Shown piece after piece: positions 32,772 through 41,540 of a DNA stretch of 44,003 nt (positions are counted from its first letter, which is position 1; every line of letters begins with the position of its first letter). Source of the DNA: Acidimicrobiales bacterium (GTDB lineage Bacteria; Actinomycetota; Acidimicrobiia; Acidimicrobiales; AC-9). The stretch covers positions 1 through 44,003 of the forward strand of contig DATBBR010000096.1 in the NCBI GenBank assembly GCA_036270875.1, given 5' to 3'. A program made the translations under genes and the position numbers. The notes under the pieces were generated by a model, which ran no database searches, had not been told where the DNA came from, and saw nothing but the letters and a program-made list of their open reading frames with translations.

Positions 32772-32825
32772 CTGGCCTCCTCGTGTCAGCGGTGCGCGCA
32801 CGTTATCCCGGCTACCGTGCCGGCC

Positions 32826-33818
32826 GTGGCCCACGACGACCTCAGCGAGGCGCTGGGCGGCGTCGTGGCGGGAGCTCTCGGTGAGCCCGAGGTCGAGGTG
32901 GAGGGGCTGCGGCGGCTGTCGGGAGGAGCGTCGCGGGAGACGTGGTCGTTCGACGCCCGGCGCGCTGACGGGACCACCTCCGGTCTGGTGCTTCGCCGGG
33001 ACCCGCCCGGCGCTCCCGGGAGCGGGATGGGACGCGAGGCTCGCCTACTTTCCGCTGCAGCCGTAGCCGGCGTCCCGGTCCCGGGGATCGTGGCGACCAG
33101 CGACGACCCCGCCGTGCTGGGCTCGTCGTTCATCGTGATGGAGCGTGTCGAGGGCGAGACGATTCCCCGTCGCATCCTGCGCGACGACGCCTACGCCGCC
33201 GTCCGGCCGATGCTGGCCGCCCAGTGCGGCGAGGCCCTGGCCGCGATCCATCGCGTCCCGCCGAGCGATGTGCCGGGCCTCGAGCATCCGGACCAGGTCG
33301 AGGCCTTCCGGACGATCCTCGGCGAGCTGGGCGAGCCCCACCCGGCGTTCGAGATGGGCTTCCGGTGGCTGGACGCCCACCGGGTCGACGAGGGGCGCAC
33401 GGTCGTGGTGCACGGCGACTTTCGCAACGGCAACCTCATCGTGGGGCCGGACGGCATCCGCGCCGTCCTCGACTGGGAGCTCGCCCACGTGGGCGATCCG
33501 ATGGAGGACCTGGGCTGGCTGTGCGTGAAGTCCTGGCGCTTCGGGGAGCCTCTTCCCGTCGGCGGGTTCGGCACCTACGAGCAGCTCCTCGGCGCCTACG
33601 AGCGGACGAGCGGTCGGCCCGTCGACCGGGCCGCGCTGCGGTGGTGGGAGACGCTGGGCACCCTCAAGTGGGGGATCATGTGCATCATGCAGGCGGCCAC
33701 GCACACCTCGGGCGTCGTGCGCTCGGTCGAGCTGGCCGCCATCGGCCGCCGGGTCTGCGAGGTGGAGTGGGACCTGCTGGCCCTGGTGGCACCGGGCCCC
33801 GCGCCGGTGTTGGCCTGA
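32826..33818 (+). CDS. APH-family phosphotransferase
   Basis: 330 residues from GTG 32826; GTG 32817 is three codons earlier and equally possible. The protein-kinase-like fold of aminoglycoside phosphotransferase relatives is clear: LRRLSGGASRETWSF (nucleotide loop), LVLRRDPP with the Lys-equivalent strand, catalytic HGDFRNGNLIV, and metal-binding VLDWELAHVGDPMEDLGWL. Proteins of this subgroup (ACAD10/11-type) are usually found near acyl-CoA dehydrogenases and probably phosphorylate small hydroxy compounds or acyl derivatives; antibiotic resistance is not implied. The next gene starts 13 bp later and carries DUF6285, a frequent partner. Confidence 0.9.
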   Translation: MAHDDLSEALGGVVAGALGEPEVEVEGLRRLSGGASRETWSFDARRADGTTSGLVLRRDPPGAPGSGMGREARLLSAAAVAGVPVPGIVATSDDPAVLGSSFIVMERVEGETIPRRILRDDAYAAVRPMLAAQCGEALAAIHRVPPSDVPGLEHPDQVEAFRTILGELGEPHPAFEMGFRWLDAHRVDEGRTVVVHGDFRNGNLIVGPDGIRAVLDWELAHVGDPMEDLGWLCVKSWRFGEPLPVGGFGTYEQLLGAYERTSGRPVDRAALRWWETLGTLKWGIMCIMQAATHTSGVVRSVELAAIGRRVCEVEWDLLALVAPGPAPVLA

Positions 33819-33831
33819 TGTCGTCACCGCG

Positions 33832-34872
33832 GTGAACCCGCACGACGACCCGAGCGCGGCGGGGCTGACCGAGGCCGTCCGGGAGTTCCTGGAGCGTGAC
33901 GTGCTCCCCGCCACCGACGGGCGGGTGCGGTTCCACACCAGGGTGGCGATCAACGTGCTCGCCATGGTCGAGCGTGAGCTGGTGCTCGGTCCCGACCAGG
34001 CTCGGGCCCACGCCGCCGCGCTCGGTCGGTTGGGCGTGTCGAGCGACGCCGAGCTGGCGGCCGCGATCCGCACGGGCGCCCTGGACGATCGCCTTGACGA
34101 GGTGACCGCCGTGGTGCGGGAGACGGTCGAGGCCAAGCTGGAGGTCGCCAACCCCCGCTATCTGGGCGACGGCGCGCATCGGCTCCACACCCACCTCCGC
34201 CACTGGCTCGGGCTCTGGCCCGCGGCTCCCGGTGAGGTGGTCGTGGTCGGGTCGCCGCTGCGCGTCGGTCCCGGCTGGGACGGTCGGACGCGACCCTTCG
34301 CCGGCGTCGCCAGCCCGGAGGGGGTGGTGCTGTCCGTGCCCCCCGGTACCGAGCCGGGGGTGGAGGCGCTGGGCCTGACCCGCGAGCGACTGCTGTCGGT
34401 GACCGCCGAGGGACAGGGTGGGCTGGGCGACGAGCTCGCCCGGGCGGTGGGTCAGGGGCGCGGACGATTGGGGCGGGGGTGCTTTCGGTGGACCGTGCGG
34501 CCCGTCGAGCTTGAGGACGCGGGGGAGTGGGTGTCGACGAGCGATCCCCGCGTGCCGCCATGGCTGCACCCTTTCAACGGCGACGTCCTGATCGCCTGGG
34601 ACGACGACGGGCGCTACGGCGCCGGTGTCGGTCGCAAACAGCACGACCGGTGGGGCCACGAGCTCGCCGTGGTGACCGAGGAGGCGCTGCGGGGCCGGGG
34701 GGTCGCCCGACGCCTGGTGGCGCAGGCGGCCCGGCGGGTCCTCGACGACGGAGCGGTGCCCACGTACCTGCACACCTTCGACAACGCGGCCTCGGCGCGC
34801 GTGGCCGACGCCGCCGGCTTTCCGGACCGGGGGTGGCAGTTCCTCGCTCTGTGGGAGGGGCGGGGGAACTAG
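33832..34872 (+). CDS. DUF6285 domain fused to GNAT-like acetyltransferase
   Basis: 346 residues from GTG 33832. Residues 1 to about 108 match the DUF6285 pattern: HDDPSAAGLTEAVREFLERD, VRFHTRVAINVLAMVERELVLGP, and ending with KLEVANPRYL. DUF6285 proteins normally stand alone behind an APH-type phosphotransferase, as here. The remaining residues form a GNAT-like region with the CoA-binding stretch LAVVTEEALRGRGVARRLVAQAARR followed by TYLHTFDNAASARVADAAGF. No frameshift is needed for the join. The fusion suggests acetylation coupled to the phosphotransferase pathway, but no substrate is known. It shares its stop CTAG (34869-34872) with the convergent gene. Confidence 0.8.
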   Translation: MNPHDDPSAAGLTEAVREFLERDVLPATDGRVRFHTRVAINVLAMVERELVLGPDQARAHAAALGRLGVSSDAELAAAIRTGALDDRLDEVTAVVRETVEAKLEVANPRYLGDGAHRLHTHLRHWLGLWPAAPGEVVVVGSPLRVGPGWDGRTRPFAGVASPEGVVLSVPPGTEPGVEALGLTRERLLSVTAEGQGGLGDELARAVGQGRGRLGRGCFRWTVRPVELEDAGEWVSTSDPRVPPWLHPFNGDVLIAWDDDGRYGAGVGRKQHDRWGHELAVVTEEALRGRGVARRLVAQAARRVLDDGAVPTYLHTFDNAASARVADAAGFPDRGWQFLALWEGRGN

Positions 34873-35390
34873 GTCGGCTCTACCCGGTCCTCGGCCCGGC
34901 GGGGCCGGCTCCATGTCGCCGCGGGTGCTTGCTCGGGTCGGACCACGTCGAGGAGAGCCGTGAGCACCGCCCGGCGCCTCCGGTGAGACGCCTCGTACAA
35001 CAGCATCTCGGACAAGGCGTCGTCGGGGAGCGCGCCCGAGGTGATCAGCCTCGTCACCTCCCTGCCTGACATGTCGTCGTACCCGTCGATCGGGGGCGGT
35101 GGCCGTGATCCCTCGGCCGGCGCTGTCGGCTGGTTGTCCGGTGTGGGCTCGGCGGCCGTGGGGGTCTGGCCGGCTGGGTTCCGGTGGACGCGACTGGCGA
35201 GCACGGCCTCGATGGGAACGCCGCGAGCCACGGCAGCGCGCCGGGCGGAGGCGTTGCCGGCGAAGAGACAGAGCGCACCGGCGGCGCCGGCGCCGAGCGA
35301 CACCCCGAGCATCGTCGGGTTGCCTTGGACGGCACCGATGACGAGAAGCCCGACGGCGGCGACGAGGAGGACGAGGCTGGTGATGATCAC
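34869..35390 (-). CDS. Small membrane protein of unknown function
   Basis: 173 residues from GTG 35390, preceded by TGAGGGG 6 nt upstream. Two closely spaced membrane segments lie at about residues 3-21 and 28-45 (ITSLVLLVAAVGLLVIGAV; SLGAGAAGALCLFAGNA), then a basic patch, a Pro/Thr-rich spacer, and a predicted helical cytoplasmic region with DDMSGREVTRLITSG and EMLLYEASHRRRRAVLTALL. I do not recognise a family. It lies 13 bp after the ABC binding-protein gene and is probably in that operon, yet none of the standard transporter parts look like it. It is convergent with the DUF6285-GNAT gene, sharing the terminal CTAG. Confidence 0.7.
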   Translation of the reverse strand: MIITSLVLLVAAVGLLVIGAVQGNPTMLGVSLGAGAAGALCLFAGNASARRAAVARGVPIEAVLASRVHRNPAGQTPTAAEPTPDNQPTAPAEGSRPPPPIDGYDDMSGREVTRLITSGALPDDALSEMLLYEASHRRRRAVLTALLDVVRPEQAPAATWSRPRRAEDRVEPT

Positions 35391-35403
35391 GTCGCGCCCC
35401 TCA

Positions 35404-36984
35404 CTACCCGCAGTAGTAGGTGGGGTCGGTCTTCCAGGTGGCGCCACCGCCGGACTGCACCGCCCGTGACACGTAGCCGCAGCTGGTGCCGATGTGGGCG
35501 TTGGGGCTGTTGGGGGGGCCCGCCCAGTCGACCTTCAAGCCCATACCGGTGTCGAACTTGAACTGGTTGGCCAGCTGGATGATATGTGGTCGGGTCAGAT
35601 AGGGCGGTGTCGCCGCCGCCTGGGCCAGCAAGAGCGACCCTATCTCCGCGGACGCGAAGTAGTTCATCGAGATGATCGACGTCTTGTCCACATTCGATGC
35701 GTACTTGGACATGAGGGAGTTGTACAGATCCATCCCGGAGTTGGGATCGTGATTGGAGAACGAGGAGGGGTTGAGGAATATGGTGCCGGTGACGATCCCG
35801 CCACCGGCGGTGGCGCACAAGCTCCCACACTGCTGCATCTCTACCTGGATTCCGCTGCCGCCAGACCAGCCCCGCAGGCTGCCGCCGAGCCCGCTACCCG
35901 GGTAGTAGTTCTGGCTCTGGGCCGCCTGCACGCAGAGCAGGAAGTTGGTCGACGGCAGGGGAAGCTGGAGGAAGTCTGCGTTGGCGTTCCTGATCTGGAG
36001 CATGTGGCTGTTGCAGTCGCTCTCAGACGTGGTCATGACCTGGTAGGTCACGCTCACGCCGTATGGCCGGTACGCGTTGTCCTCGTACTGCTCGATCGGC
36101 CCCGGGTCCTGGCCCGGCAGCGGCGAGATGATCGCCCCGACGTGCTTGACGTTCGGGTAGAGAGTGTGGACGACCTTGGCCTCCAGGTTCGCCCCCACCT
36201 GGGTGTTGGGCGTCGGCGCCGTCGGCCAGATCATCGGGCTCTGGTAGCTGATCGGGTTGAGGCCCAGATCGCCGATGAGCGGAACGCCGTGCTGGACCAG
36301 ATACGGGTTGGCCCCCTGAGGCGCGGGCATGCCCCCGATCGAGAAGACGTGGTCCTGCTCGATGAGCTTCTGGGTCAGGATGGCGTCCTGGCTGGGGTCA
36401 GCGCCGTGGTCGTCGTAGTAGATGAGCTTCTCCTGACGCAGGTGGTGCGCAGGGGCGTACACCGCGTTGTAGTAGCTGAGCCAGGCCTGGGCGGCCTGGA
36501 GGCCCTGCTCGCCGTAGATGCCGAGAGGCCCCGAGAGGACAGTGATGCCGCCCACCAGGATCTGGTTGCACGTGACCCCGATGTCGGGATTGTTGCCCGG
36601 GCAGTTGCCTCCGGTCGTGTTGGCACCGGTGAACCCGCCGCCGGACTTGGCCCCGCTGCCGCCTCCGCCGCTGCCGCCACTCCCGCCTGCAGCCCCGTTG
36701 GCGCCGGCGTTGGTCCCGTTGGCACCGCTCGCACCTCCCCCGGATCCGCTTCCTCCTCCGACGCCGCCGTTGTCACCGGAGCCGCCGGAGGAGCCGTTGG
36801 CCGACAGGCTGCTCTGACGGTGGGCGCGGTTGTTGGCTTCGACCGTCGAGACGAAGGCGAGCCCCACGATGAGCGCCAGCGACACCCCGGCTGCTATCAG
36901 CTTGGGTCCGCCGCCCCGCATGATCAGCCTGAGGCCCTCGCTCAGGTCGCTTGTCCTCTTGGTCGGCGTCGTCGGCGACGTCAC
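35404..36984 (-). CDS. ABC transporter substrate-binding protein, branched-chain amino acid (Peripla_BP_6) type
   Basis: 526 residues from GTG 36984 with GGAGG 8 nt upstream. After a short cytosolic segment comes one hydrophobic stretch (about residues 30-47, LIAAGVSLALIVGLAFVS) without a lipobox Cys, so it looks like an uncleaved signal anchor. Residues 58-118 are a Gly/Ser/Asn spacer. The type I binding-protein fold begins near GVTCNQILVGGITVLSG and includes WLSYYNAVY, LIYYDDHGADPSQDAIL, VFSIGGMPAPQG, GAIISPLPGQ and SYGT-like C-terminal lobe. It would capture amino acids, amides or aromatics for the LivHM/LivG/LivF system encoded just upstream. Ligand is unknown. Confidence 0.88.
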   Translation of the reverse strand: MTSPTTPTKRTSDLSEGLRLIMRGGGPKLIAAGVSLALIVGLAFVSTVEANNRAHRQSSLSANGSSGGSGDNGGVGGGSGSGGGASGANGTNAGANGAAGGSGGSGGGGSGAKSGGGFTGANTTGGNCPGNNPDIGVTCNQILVGGITVLSGPLGIYGEQGLQAAQAWLSYYNAVYAPAHHLRQEKLIYYDDHGADPSQDAILTQKLIEQDHVFSIGGMPAPQGANPYLVQHGVPLIGDLGLNPISYQSPMIWPTAPTPNTQVGANLEAKVVHTLYPNVKHVGAIISPLPGQDPGPIEQYEDNAYRPYGVSVTYQVMTTSESDCNSHMLQIRNANADFLQLPLPSTNFLLCVQAAQSQNYYPGSGLGGSLRGWSGGSGIQVEMQQCGSLCATAGGGIVTGTIFLNPSSFSNHDPNSGMDLYNSLMSKYASNVDKTSIISMNYFASAEIGSLLLAQAAATPPYLTRPHIIQLANQFKFDTGMGLKVDWAGPPNSPNAHIGTSCGYVSRAVQSGGGATWKTDPTYYCG

Positions 36985-37117
36985 ATCACACCTCCGTATC
37001 CGGCCGCGCCCGTCGTACTGCGGGCACGGTCACACCACCCCTGCATGGCGAACGGCCGGCGACGCTTGGATCCCGCGTCGGCTTCTCGCTCCGGCGACGA
37101 TGTGCTTCCACGAACGA

Positions 37118-37927
37118 TCACGCCCCCACCGTTGCCCCGGCGAGGAACACCGACCGGAGCAGGTCGTCCCGCTCCAGCAGCTCCTGGCTGGGGCCGTCGA
37201 AGCGAATCTGGCCCTTCTCGAGGAAGTAGGCGTGGTCGGTCACCGACAGGGCCAGGTTGGCGTGCTGCTCGACGAGGATGAAGGCGACCCCCTCCTCGTT
37301 GAGCTGGTGGAGAACGTCGACGAGGCCCTGGACGATGGTTGGAGCAAGCCCCAGGGAAAGCTCGTCGATCATCATCAGCTTGGGCTCGAGCACGAACGCC
37401 CGACCCAGGGCCAGCATCTGCCCTTCGCCCCCTGACAGCGTCCCCGCGAGCTGCTTTCTGCGCTCGCCTAGCCGCGGGAAGACGTCGCACACCCGGGCGA
37501 TGTTGCGCTTCACTCTCGCCCGGTCTCGCCGGATCGTGTGGGCACCCATCTCCAGGTTCTCGAGCACGGTGAGGTTGGGCAGCAGGCCTCGACCGCCCGG
37601 CACCTGGGTGATGCCCCTCCGGACCGTCTGCTCGGGGGCCCAGCGCGAGATGTCCTCGCCCTCGAAGGTGACCGCGCCCGCCCACGGGTGCATCAGCCCC
37701 GAGACCACCTTGAGGATCGTCGATTTGCCCGCTCCGTTGGTGCCGAGCAGCGCGATGATCTCGCCGGGCCGAACGGCAAGGTCGACGCCGCGCAGCACCT
37801 GAACCGCCCCATAGCCGGCGTCGACGCCCCGCAGCTCGAGCAACGGGGGCGGACCGGGGTCCCAGCCTGCGTCCTCGCTGAGCTCGTCCTCGGCGAACGG
37901 TTCCTCGACGAGCGCTCGATCAGGCAT
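37118..37927 (-). CDS. livF: ABC transporter ATP-binding protein, LivF type
   Basis: 269 residues from ATG 37927. Walker A GTNGAGKST, Q-loop region RRGITQVPGGRGLLPNLTV, signature LSGGEGQMLALGRAF, Walker B MMIDELSLGLAP and switch His in ILVEQHANLAL are all present. The Walker B reads DEL where DEP is usual. An acidic N-terminal extension of about 28 residues precedes the fold. It energises uptake with LivG. The start overlaps the livG stop by 8 nt (ATGCCTGA). A 133-bp gap separates its stop from the binding-protein start; I see no clear terminator there. Confidence 0.95.
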   Translation of the reverse strand: MPDRALVEEPFAEDELSEDAGWDPGPPPLLELRGVDAGYGAVQVLRGVDLAVRPGEIIALLGTNGAGKSTILKVVSGLMHPWAGAVTFEGEDISRWAPEQTVRRGITQVPGGRGLLPNLTVLENLEMGAHTIRRDRARVKRNIARVCDVFPRLGERRKQLAGTLSGGEGQMLALGRAFVLEPKLMMIDELSLGLAPTIVQGLVDVLHQLNEEGVAFILVEQHANLALSVTDHAYFLEKGQIRFDGPSQELLERDDLLRSVFLAGATVGA

Positions 37928-38936
37928 TGCTGCCCACCACGGTCCCGTAGCGCGACGTGCCCAGATAGCTCTCGATGACAGCGGGGTCGGCCTGGACCTC
38001 GTCGGGTTCCCCCGATGCGATGACAGCGCCGGCCGCCATGGCGTAGATCCGGTCCGACAGCTGCATGATCAACGGCATGTCGTGCTCGATGATGAGAATC
38101 GTCGCCCCCGTCGCCGCCCGCACGTCGCGCAGGAGGGGAAGGAGCTGCTCGGTCTCCTTCTGGCTGATGCCTGAGCTGGGCTCGTCGAGGAGGAGGAACT
38201 TGGGCTTGAGGGCCATGATCGCCGCCAGCTCGACCAGCCGCAGGGTCCCGTAGCTGAGCTCGGCGCAGAACTTGTTCTGGTAGGGACGCAAGCCCATCAT
38301 CCGGCAGAGCTCGGTGGTGGCGTCGATCACTCGGTCCTCGTCCGCAGCTGAACGCTTGGTGCCCAGCCCGGCTGCCACGGGACCCGTGGTCATCCACCGG
38401 TGCTGGGCGATGCGGAGCGCGTCGAACACGCTCAGGTTCTGGAACATGCGACAGCTCTGGAAGGTCCGGCCGATGCCCAGCCACGCACGGCGGTGCGAGG
38501 GCTCGCCGAGGAGGTCGAGCACCTGACGTGGCTCGACGCCTGGGGCGCCGTCCGGCACGCGGTAGTAGACGTGACCCCGGTCGGGACGGTAGAAGCCCGA
38601 GATGCACTCGAACAGCGTCGTCTTGCCCGCGCCGTTGGGACCGATGAGGCCGACGATCTCGCCCTCGTGCACGCTCAGCGAGATGTTGTCGAGGGCGACG
38701 AGCCCACCGAAGCGCAGGGTCACCTCATCGACCGCCAGCACCGCGGGTGCGGCGTCGTGCGGCTGGGGGATCTCGCCGGTGGCCAGCGTCGGGTCGAGCT
38801 CGTCGGCAGTGGCGAGCTCGACGCCCTCGTCGAGGTGGTCGGCGGCCGGATAGTCACGGATCGGTGGGCGGCGCCACCGGGTCGATCGGAGACCCGCGAG
38901 GGCCGAAAGCTTGGGAAGCGACGGCAGCCGGCTCAT
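37920..38936 (-). CDS. livG: ABC transporter ATP-binding protein, LivG type
   Basis: 338 residues from ATG 38936, which overlaps the permease stop (ATGA). Walker A GPNGAGKTT, Q-loop GRTFQSCRMFQNLSVFDAL, Walker B FLLLDEPSSGIS, and switch His in LIIEHDMPLIM are present. The signature reads LSYGTLRLVELA, where LivG proteins usually have LSYGxQRRLEIA. A 70-residue N-terminal extension with a basic part and an acidic part precedes the fold, longer than normal LivG (about 255 residues). The insertion VYYRVPDGAPGVEPRQVLD after the first strand is also unusual. It pairs with LivF under the fused permease. Confidence 0.94.
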   Translation of the reverse strand: MSRLPSLPKLSALAGLRSTRWRRPPIRDYPAADHLDEGVELATADELDPTLATGEIPQPHDAAPAVLAVDEVTLRFGGLVALDNISLSVHEGEIVGLIGPNGAGKTTLFECISGFYRPDRGHVYYRVPDGAPGVEPRQVLDLLGEPSHRRAWLGIGRTFQSCRMFQNLSVFDALRIAQHRWMTTGPVAAGLGTKRSAADEDRVIDATTELCRMMGLRPYQNKFCAELSYGTLRLVELAAIMALKPKFLLLDEPSSGISQKETEQLLPLLRDVRAATGATILIIEHDMPLIMQLSDRIYAMAAGAVIASGEPDEVQADPAVIESYLGTSRYGTVVGSNA

Positions 38937-41401
38937 CTCAGCTGGTCCTCGTCGGGCGGCGGCGGTCGCCTGGAAGCGCGCAGCGGTCGTGACGCCCGCT
39001 CGGCCGGCTCCCTCGCCGGCCGGGGTCGGAGGGGGCGCTTCCTCGCGGTCGCCGGGTCTCGCTGGCGCGGTGACGGACCAGTCGGCTCCGCGGGGGTCGT
39101 CCGAGCTCCTGCATTGGCCACCCTGGACCAGGCGGCTTCCTCCTGGGCCTGTTCCTGGCGGGGGGCCCGACTGGTCGGGGCTCGCTGCGGGAGCGTGGCC
39201 GTGGCGGCAGCAGCCGAGGTTGGCGCGGGGGCGCCCGCAACCGCTCCGGCCATGGCCGGTACCGCTGCTGGCCCGGACTTGTCGCCGCCGTTGCCGCTCT
39301 GCGCCGCCGCTTCAGCGGTCGGTGCCGGCGAGAACTCGCCAGCGGCGAGGATCTGGGCCGTCTCGTCGTCGGGCCGGAACAGCCGCTTCATGAACCCAGC
39401 CAGCCCGCTCGGGTAGCTGTAGACCGTCAGCACGAGCAGGACGCCCTGGAGGATCAGGACAGTCTGGTTGACGCCGTTGATTGGTGTCGCCGTGATCTGG
39501 GGCAGCACGGCGAACAGGAACCCGACCAACACCGCCCCGAAGAGCTCGGCGATGCCGGTCAGGATCCCGTAGCCGATGAAGGTGACCCCGGTGATGAACA
39601 GGAACTCGGTGGGGTCCATGTTCACGTACAGGTAGGCGAACACTGCGCCAGCTGCGGCCGCGACACCGCCGCCGATACAGAAGGCGAGCAGCTTGTATGC
39701 CGTGGGGTTGATGCCGAAGGCGATCGCCGTGGGCTCGGAGTCGCGGATGGCGAGAAAGGCGCGGGCCGTGCGGCTGCGGCGCAGGTTGTACGCGACGAAG
39801 AAGCAGGCCAAGGCGACGGCCAGGCCCATGTAGAACACCTCGGAGGTGAAGGAGAAGGGGCGGTGGGCGGTGCTTCCGGCCGTCGATCCCAGGATGCTGT
39901 TGTGGTTCTCCAGAGCGTTCGAGAGGAACAGGTCGGTGTCGAGGGCCACGGCGAACGCCAACGTCACGAGGGCCAGGAAGAACCCCCTGAGGCGCAGCGA
40001 GGGGATGCCGATGAGCAGCGAGAACGGCACCGAGATGACGATCGTCAGCGGCACCACCAGCCAGAAGGGCAGATGGGCGGTGCCCTGGAGGATGGCGGCG
40101 GTATAGGCCCCGACGCCGACGAAGGCGTACTGGGCCAGCGACACCTGGCCGGCCCAGCCGGTGAGGATCACGAGCGAGAGCCCGACCAGGGCGAAGATGA
40201 TCCCGCTGGCGAGAACGGTGGACCAGTAGCCGCTCGTGAAGATGGGGATGATCATCACGGCGGCCATCCCGCCGATGCCGAGCACCCAGCGAGCCGTCTT
40301 CCAGTCCTGCAGGATCAGCCACAGCGCCGGCCCCTTTCGGAGCCAGGCTCGCAGCCGGTCCTCGGCCGGAGCCCGGCCGCCGAAGGCCACGCCGGCACCC
40401 CCGACCCCCGACTCTTCGTCGACGCGGATCCCCGAGAAGATCCATCTGGGCCGCAGCATGAGAAGGACGACGAGCACAAGGAAGGCGACGACGTCCTGCA
40501 ACGGCGGCAGGCTCGACAGCTTGCCCAGTGGGGATGCGATCACCAGCTGTTCGACGATTCCGAGGACCAGCCCGCCGGCAAGCGTGCCGACGAGGCTGCG
40601 AAACCCTCCGAACAGGCTGGCGATGAAGCCGAACACGATGAGGTTCGTGAGCACCCCGAGGTCGAGGCCGACCAGGGGGGTGATCAGGATCCCGGCGATC
40701 CCGGCCAGGATCGAGCCGAGTATCCAAGACACCCTGCTCACGGTGTCGGCGTTGATCCCGAGCAGCTGGCTCACCTGCCGGTCGTCGGCCACCGCCCGGA
40801 TGGCGACGCCCAGATGGGTGCGCCGGAAGAAGGCGGCGACGGCGACGGTCAGGACGAGCGTCACCGCGATGATCATCAGCTGCTCGTTGTTGAAGTTGAA
40901 CCCGTGCACGATGTGGGTCGTGCTCTTGTCCAGCGGGATCAGTGGGTGCACGTTGGTCGAGTAGCCGCTGAAGGTGTTGTAGTCGAGCCCCTCCAGGACG
41001 GCGAGGATGCCGAACGAGACGATCATGAGTGAGACCGTCGTGGCCCGGGAGAAGGGCCGCATGATGCGAGCGACGATGAGGCCCAGTCCTCCAGCCACTG
41101 CCATTGCCACCACGAAGGCCGCCCACGCGGGCAGGGCCGGAGGCTGGAAGGAGAAGTGCGCCCAGCTGTGGCCGCCGAGGAAGGGGATCTGGAAGTAGAA
41201 GCCGCTGTGCTCCCGAACGGCGAGACGGACGCCGCTACCTCCCCAGACCTTGTAGAAGACGAAGGCCACCGTGGTGCCGATGGCCCCCTGGGCGAAGTTG
41301 GGAACGCGTGTGGCCTTGTAGACGACGGTGAGCCCGAGGCCGTAGAGGGCGTAGATGCTGCCCACCACGATGCCGATGAACAGGAAGTTCACGTAGTACA
41401 C
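38933..41401 (-). CDS. livHM: Fused LivH-LivM branched-chain amino acid-type permease with long C-terminal tail
   Basis: 822 residues from GTG 41401, first gene of the operon. Residues 1 to about 330 are LivH-like (GSIYALYGLGLTVVYKATRV, PNFAQGAIG, FGFIASLFGGFRSLVGTLAGG); about 370-690 are LivM-like (GLSLVILTGWAGQVSLAQYA, GIPSLRLRGFFLALVTLAFA, AIRDSEPTAIAFGINPTAYK). A soluble linker carrying VDEESGVGG joins them. The last 130 residues are Ala/Pro/Arg-rich with no membrane segment, presumably cytosolic. In the usual system these are two proteins forming a heterodimer; fusion fixes the pairing. Upstream spacer 41402-41675 holds two inverted repeats. Confidence 0.94.
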   Translation of the reverse strand: MYYVNFLFIGIVVGSIYALYGLGLTVVYKATRVPNFAQGAIGTTVAFVFYKVWGGSGVRLAVREHSGFYFQIPFLGGHSWAHFSFQPPALPAWAAFVVAMAVAGGLGLIVARIMRPFSRATTVSLMIVSFGILAVLEGLDYNTFSGYSTNVHPLIPLDKSTTHIVHGFNFNNEQLMIIAVTLVLTVAVAAFFRRTHLGVAIRAVADDRQVSQLLGINADTVSRVSWILGSILAGIAGILITPLVGLDLGVLTNLIVFGFIASLFGGFRSLVGTLAGGLVLGIVEQLVIASPLGKLSSLPPLQDVVAFLVLVVLLMLRPRWIFSGIRVDEESGVGGAGVAFGGRAPAEDRLRAWLRKGPALWLILQDWKTARWVLGIGGMAAVMIIPIFTSGYWSTVLASGIIFALVGLSLVILTGWAGQVSLAQYAFVGVGAYTAAILQGTAHLPFWLVVPLTIVISVPFSLLIGIPSLRLRGFFLALVTLAFAVALDTDLFLSNALENHNSILGSTAGSTAHRPFSFTSEVFYMGLAVALACFFVAYNLRRSRTARAFLAIRDSEPTAIAFGINPTAYKLLAFCIGGGVAAAAGAVFAYLYVNMDPTEFLFITGVTFIGYGILTGIAELFGAVLVGFLFAVLPQITATPINGVNQTVLILQGVLLVLTVYSYPSGLAGFMKRLFRPDDETAQILAAGEFSPAPTAEAAAQSGNGGDKSGPAAVPAMAGAVAGAPAPTSAAAATATLPQRAPTSRAPRQEQAQEEAAWSRVANAGARTTPAEPTGPSPRQRDPATARKRPLRPRPAREPAERASRPLRASRRPPPPDEDQLR

Positions 41402-41502
41402 GTGCGAACGCCCCCTTCGGCTCCCCGGGCTTCTCCCCAGACCTCCAGCGCAGGTGCTCCTATCTGGCTTGACAGCGACCCTCCAGCCGGGTCGCCGTCG
41501 GC

Positions 41503-41516
41503 GTGACGGCGGTCAC
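41503..41516. repeat. Short inverted repeat GTGAC-N4-GTCAC
   Basis: GTGAC (41503-41507) and GTCAC (41512-41516) flank GGCG, about 100 bp upstream of the livHM start. It could be a regulator site for the transporter operon; short arms make chance occurrence possible. Confidence 0.35.
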
Positions 41517-41540
41517 TGTAGACCACCCAACCAGTTCGAG

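Noticed and set aside
32826-33818. Aminoglycoside resistance gene
   Set aside because: Motifs and the DUF6285 neighbour fit the ACAD10-like phosphotransferase group, not known aminoglycoside-resistance enzymes.
36640-36800. Repetitive GC-rich stretch that could look like a repeat array
   Set aside because: It encodes the Gly/Ser spacer of the binding protein; repeats are irregular and in frame, so neither CRISPR nor mobile DNA.
41469-41474. TTGACA resembling a -35 element
   Set aside because: No convincing -10 hexamer lies 16-18 bp downstream on that strand, so it is not reported as a promoter.
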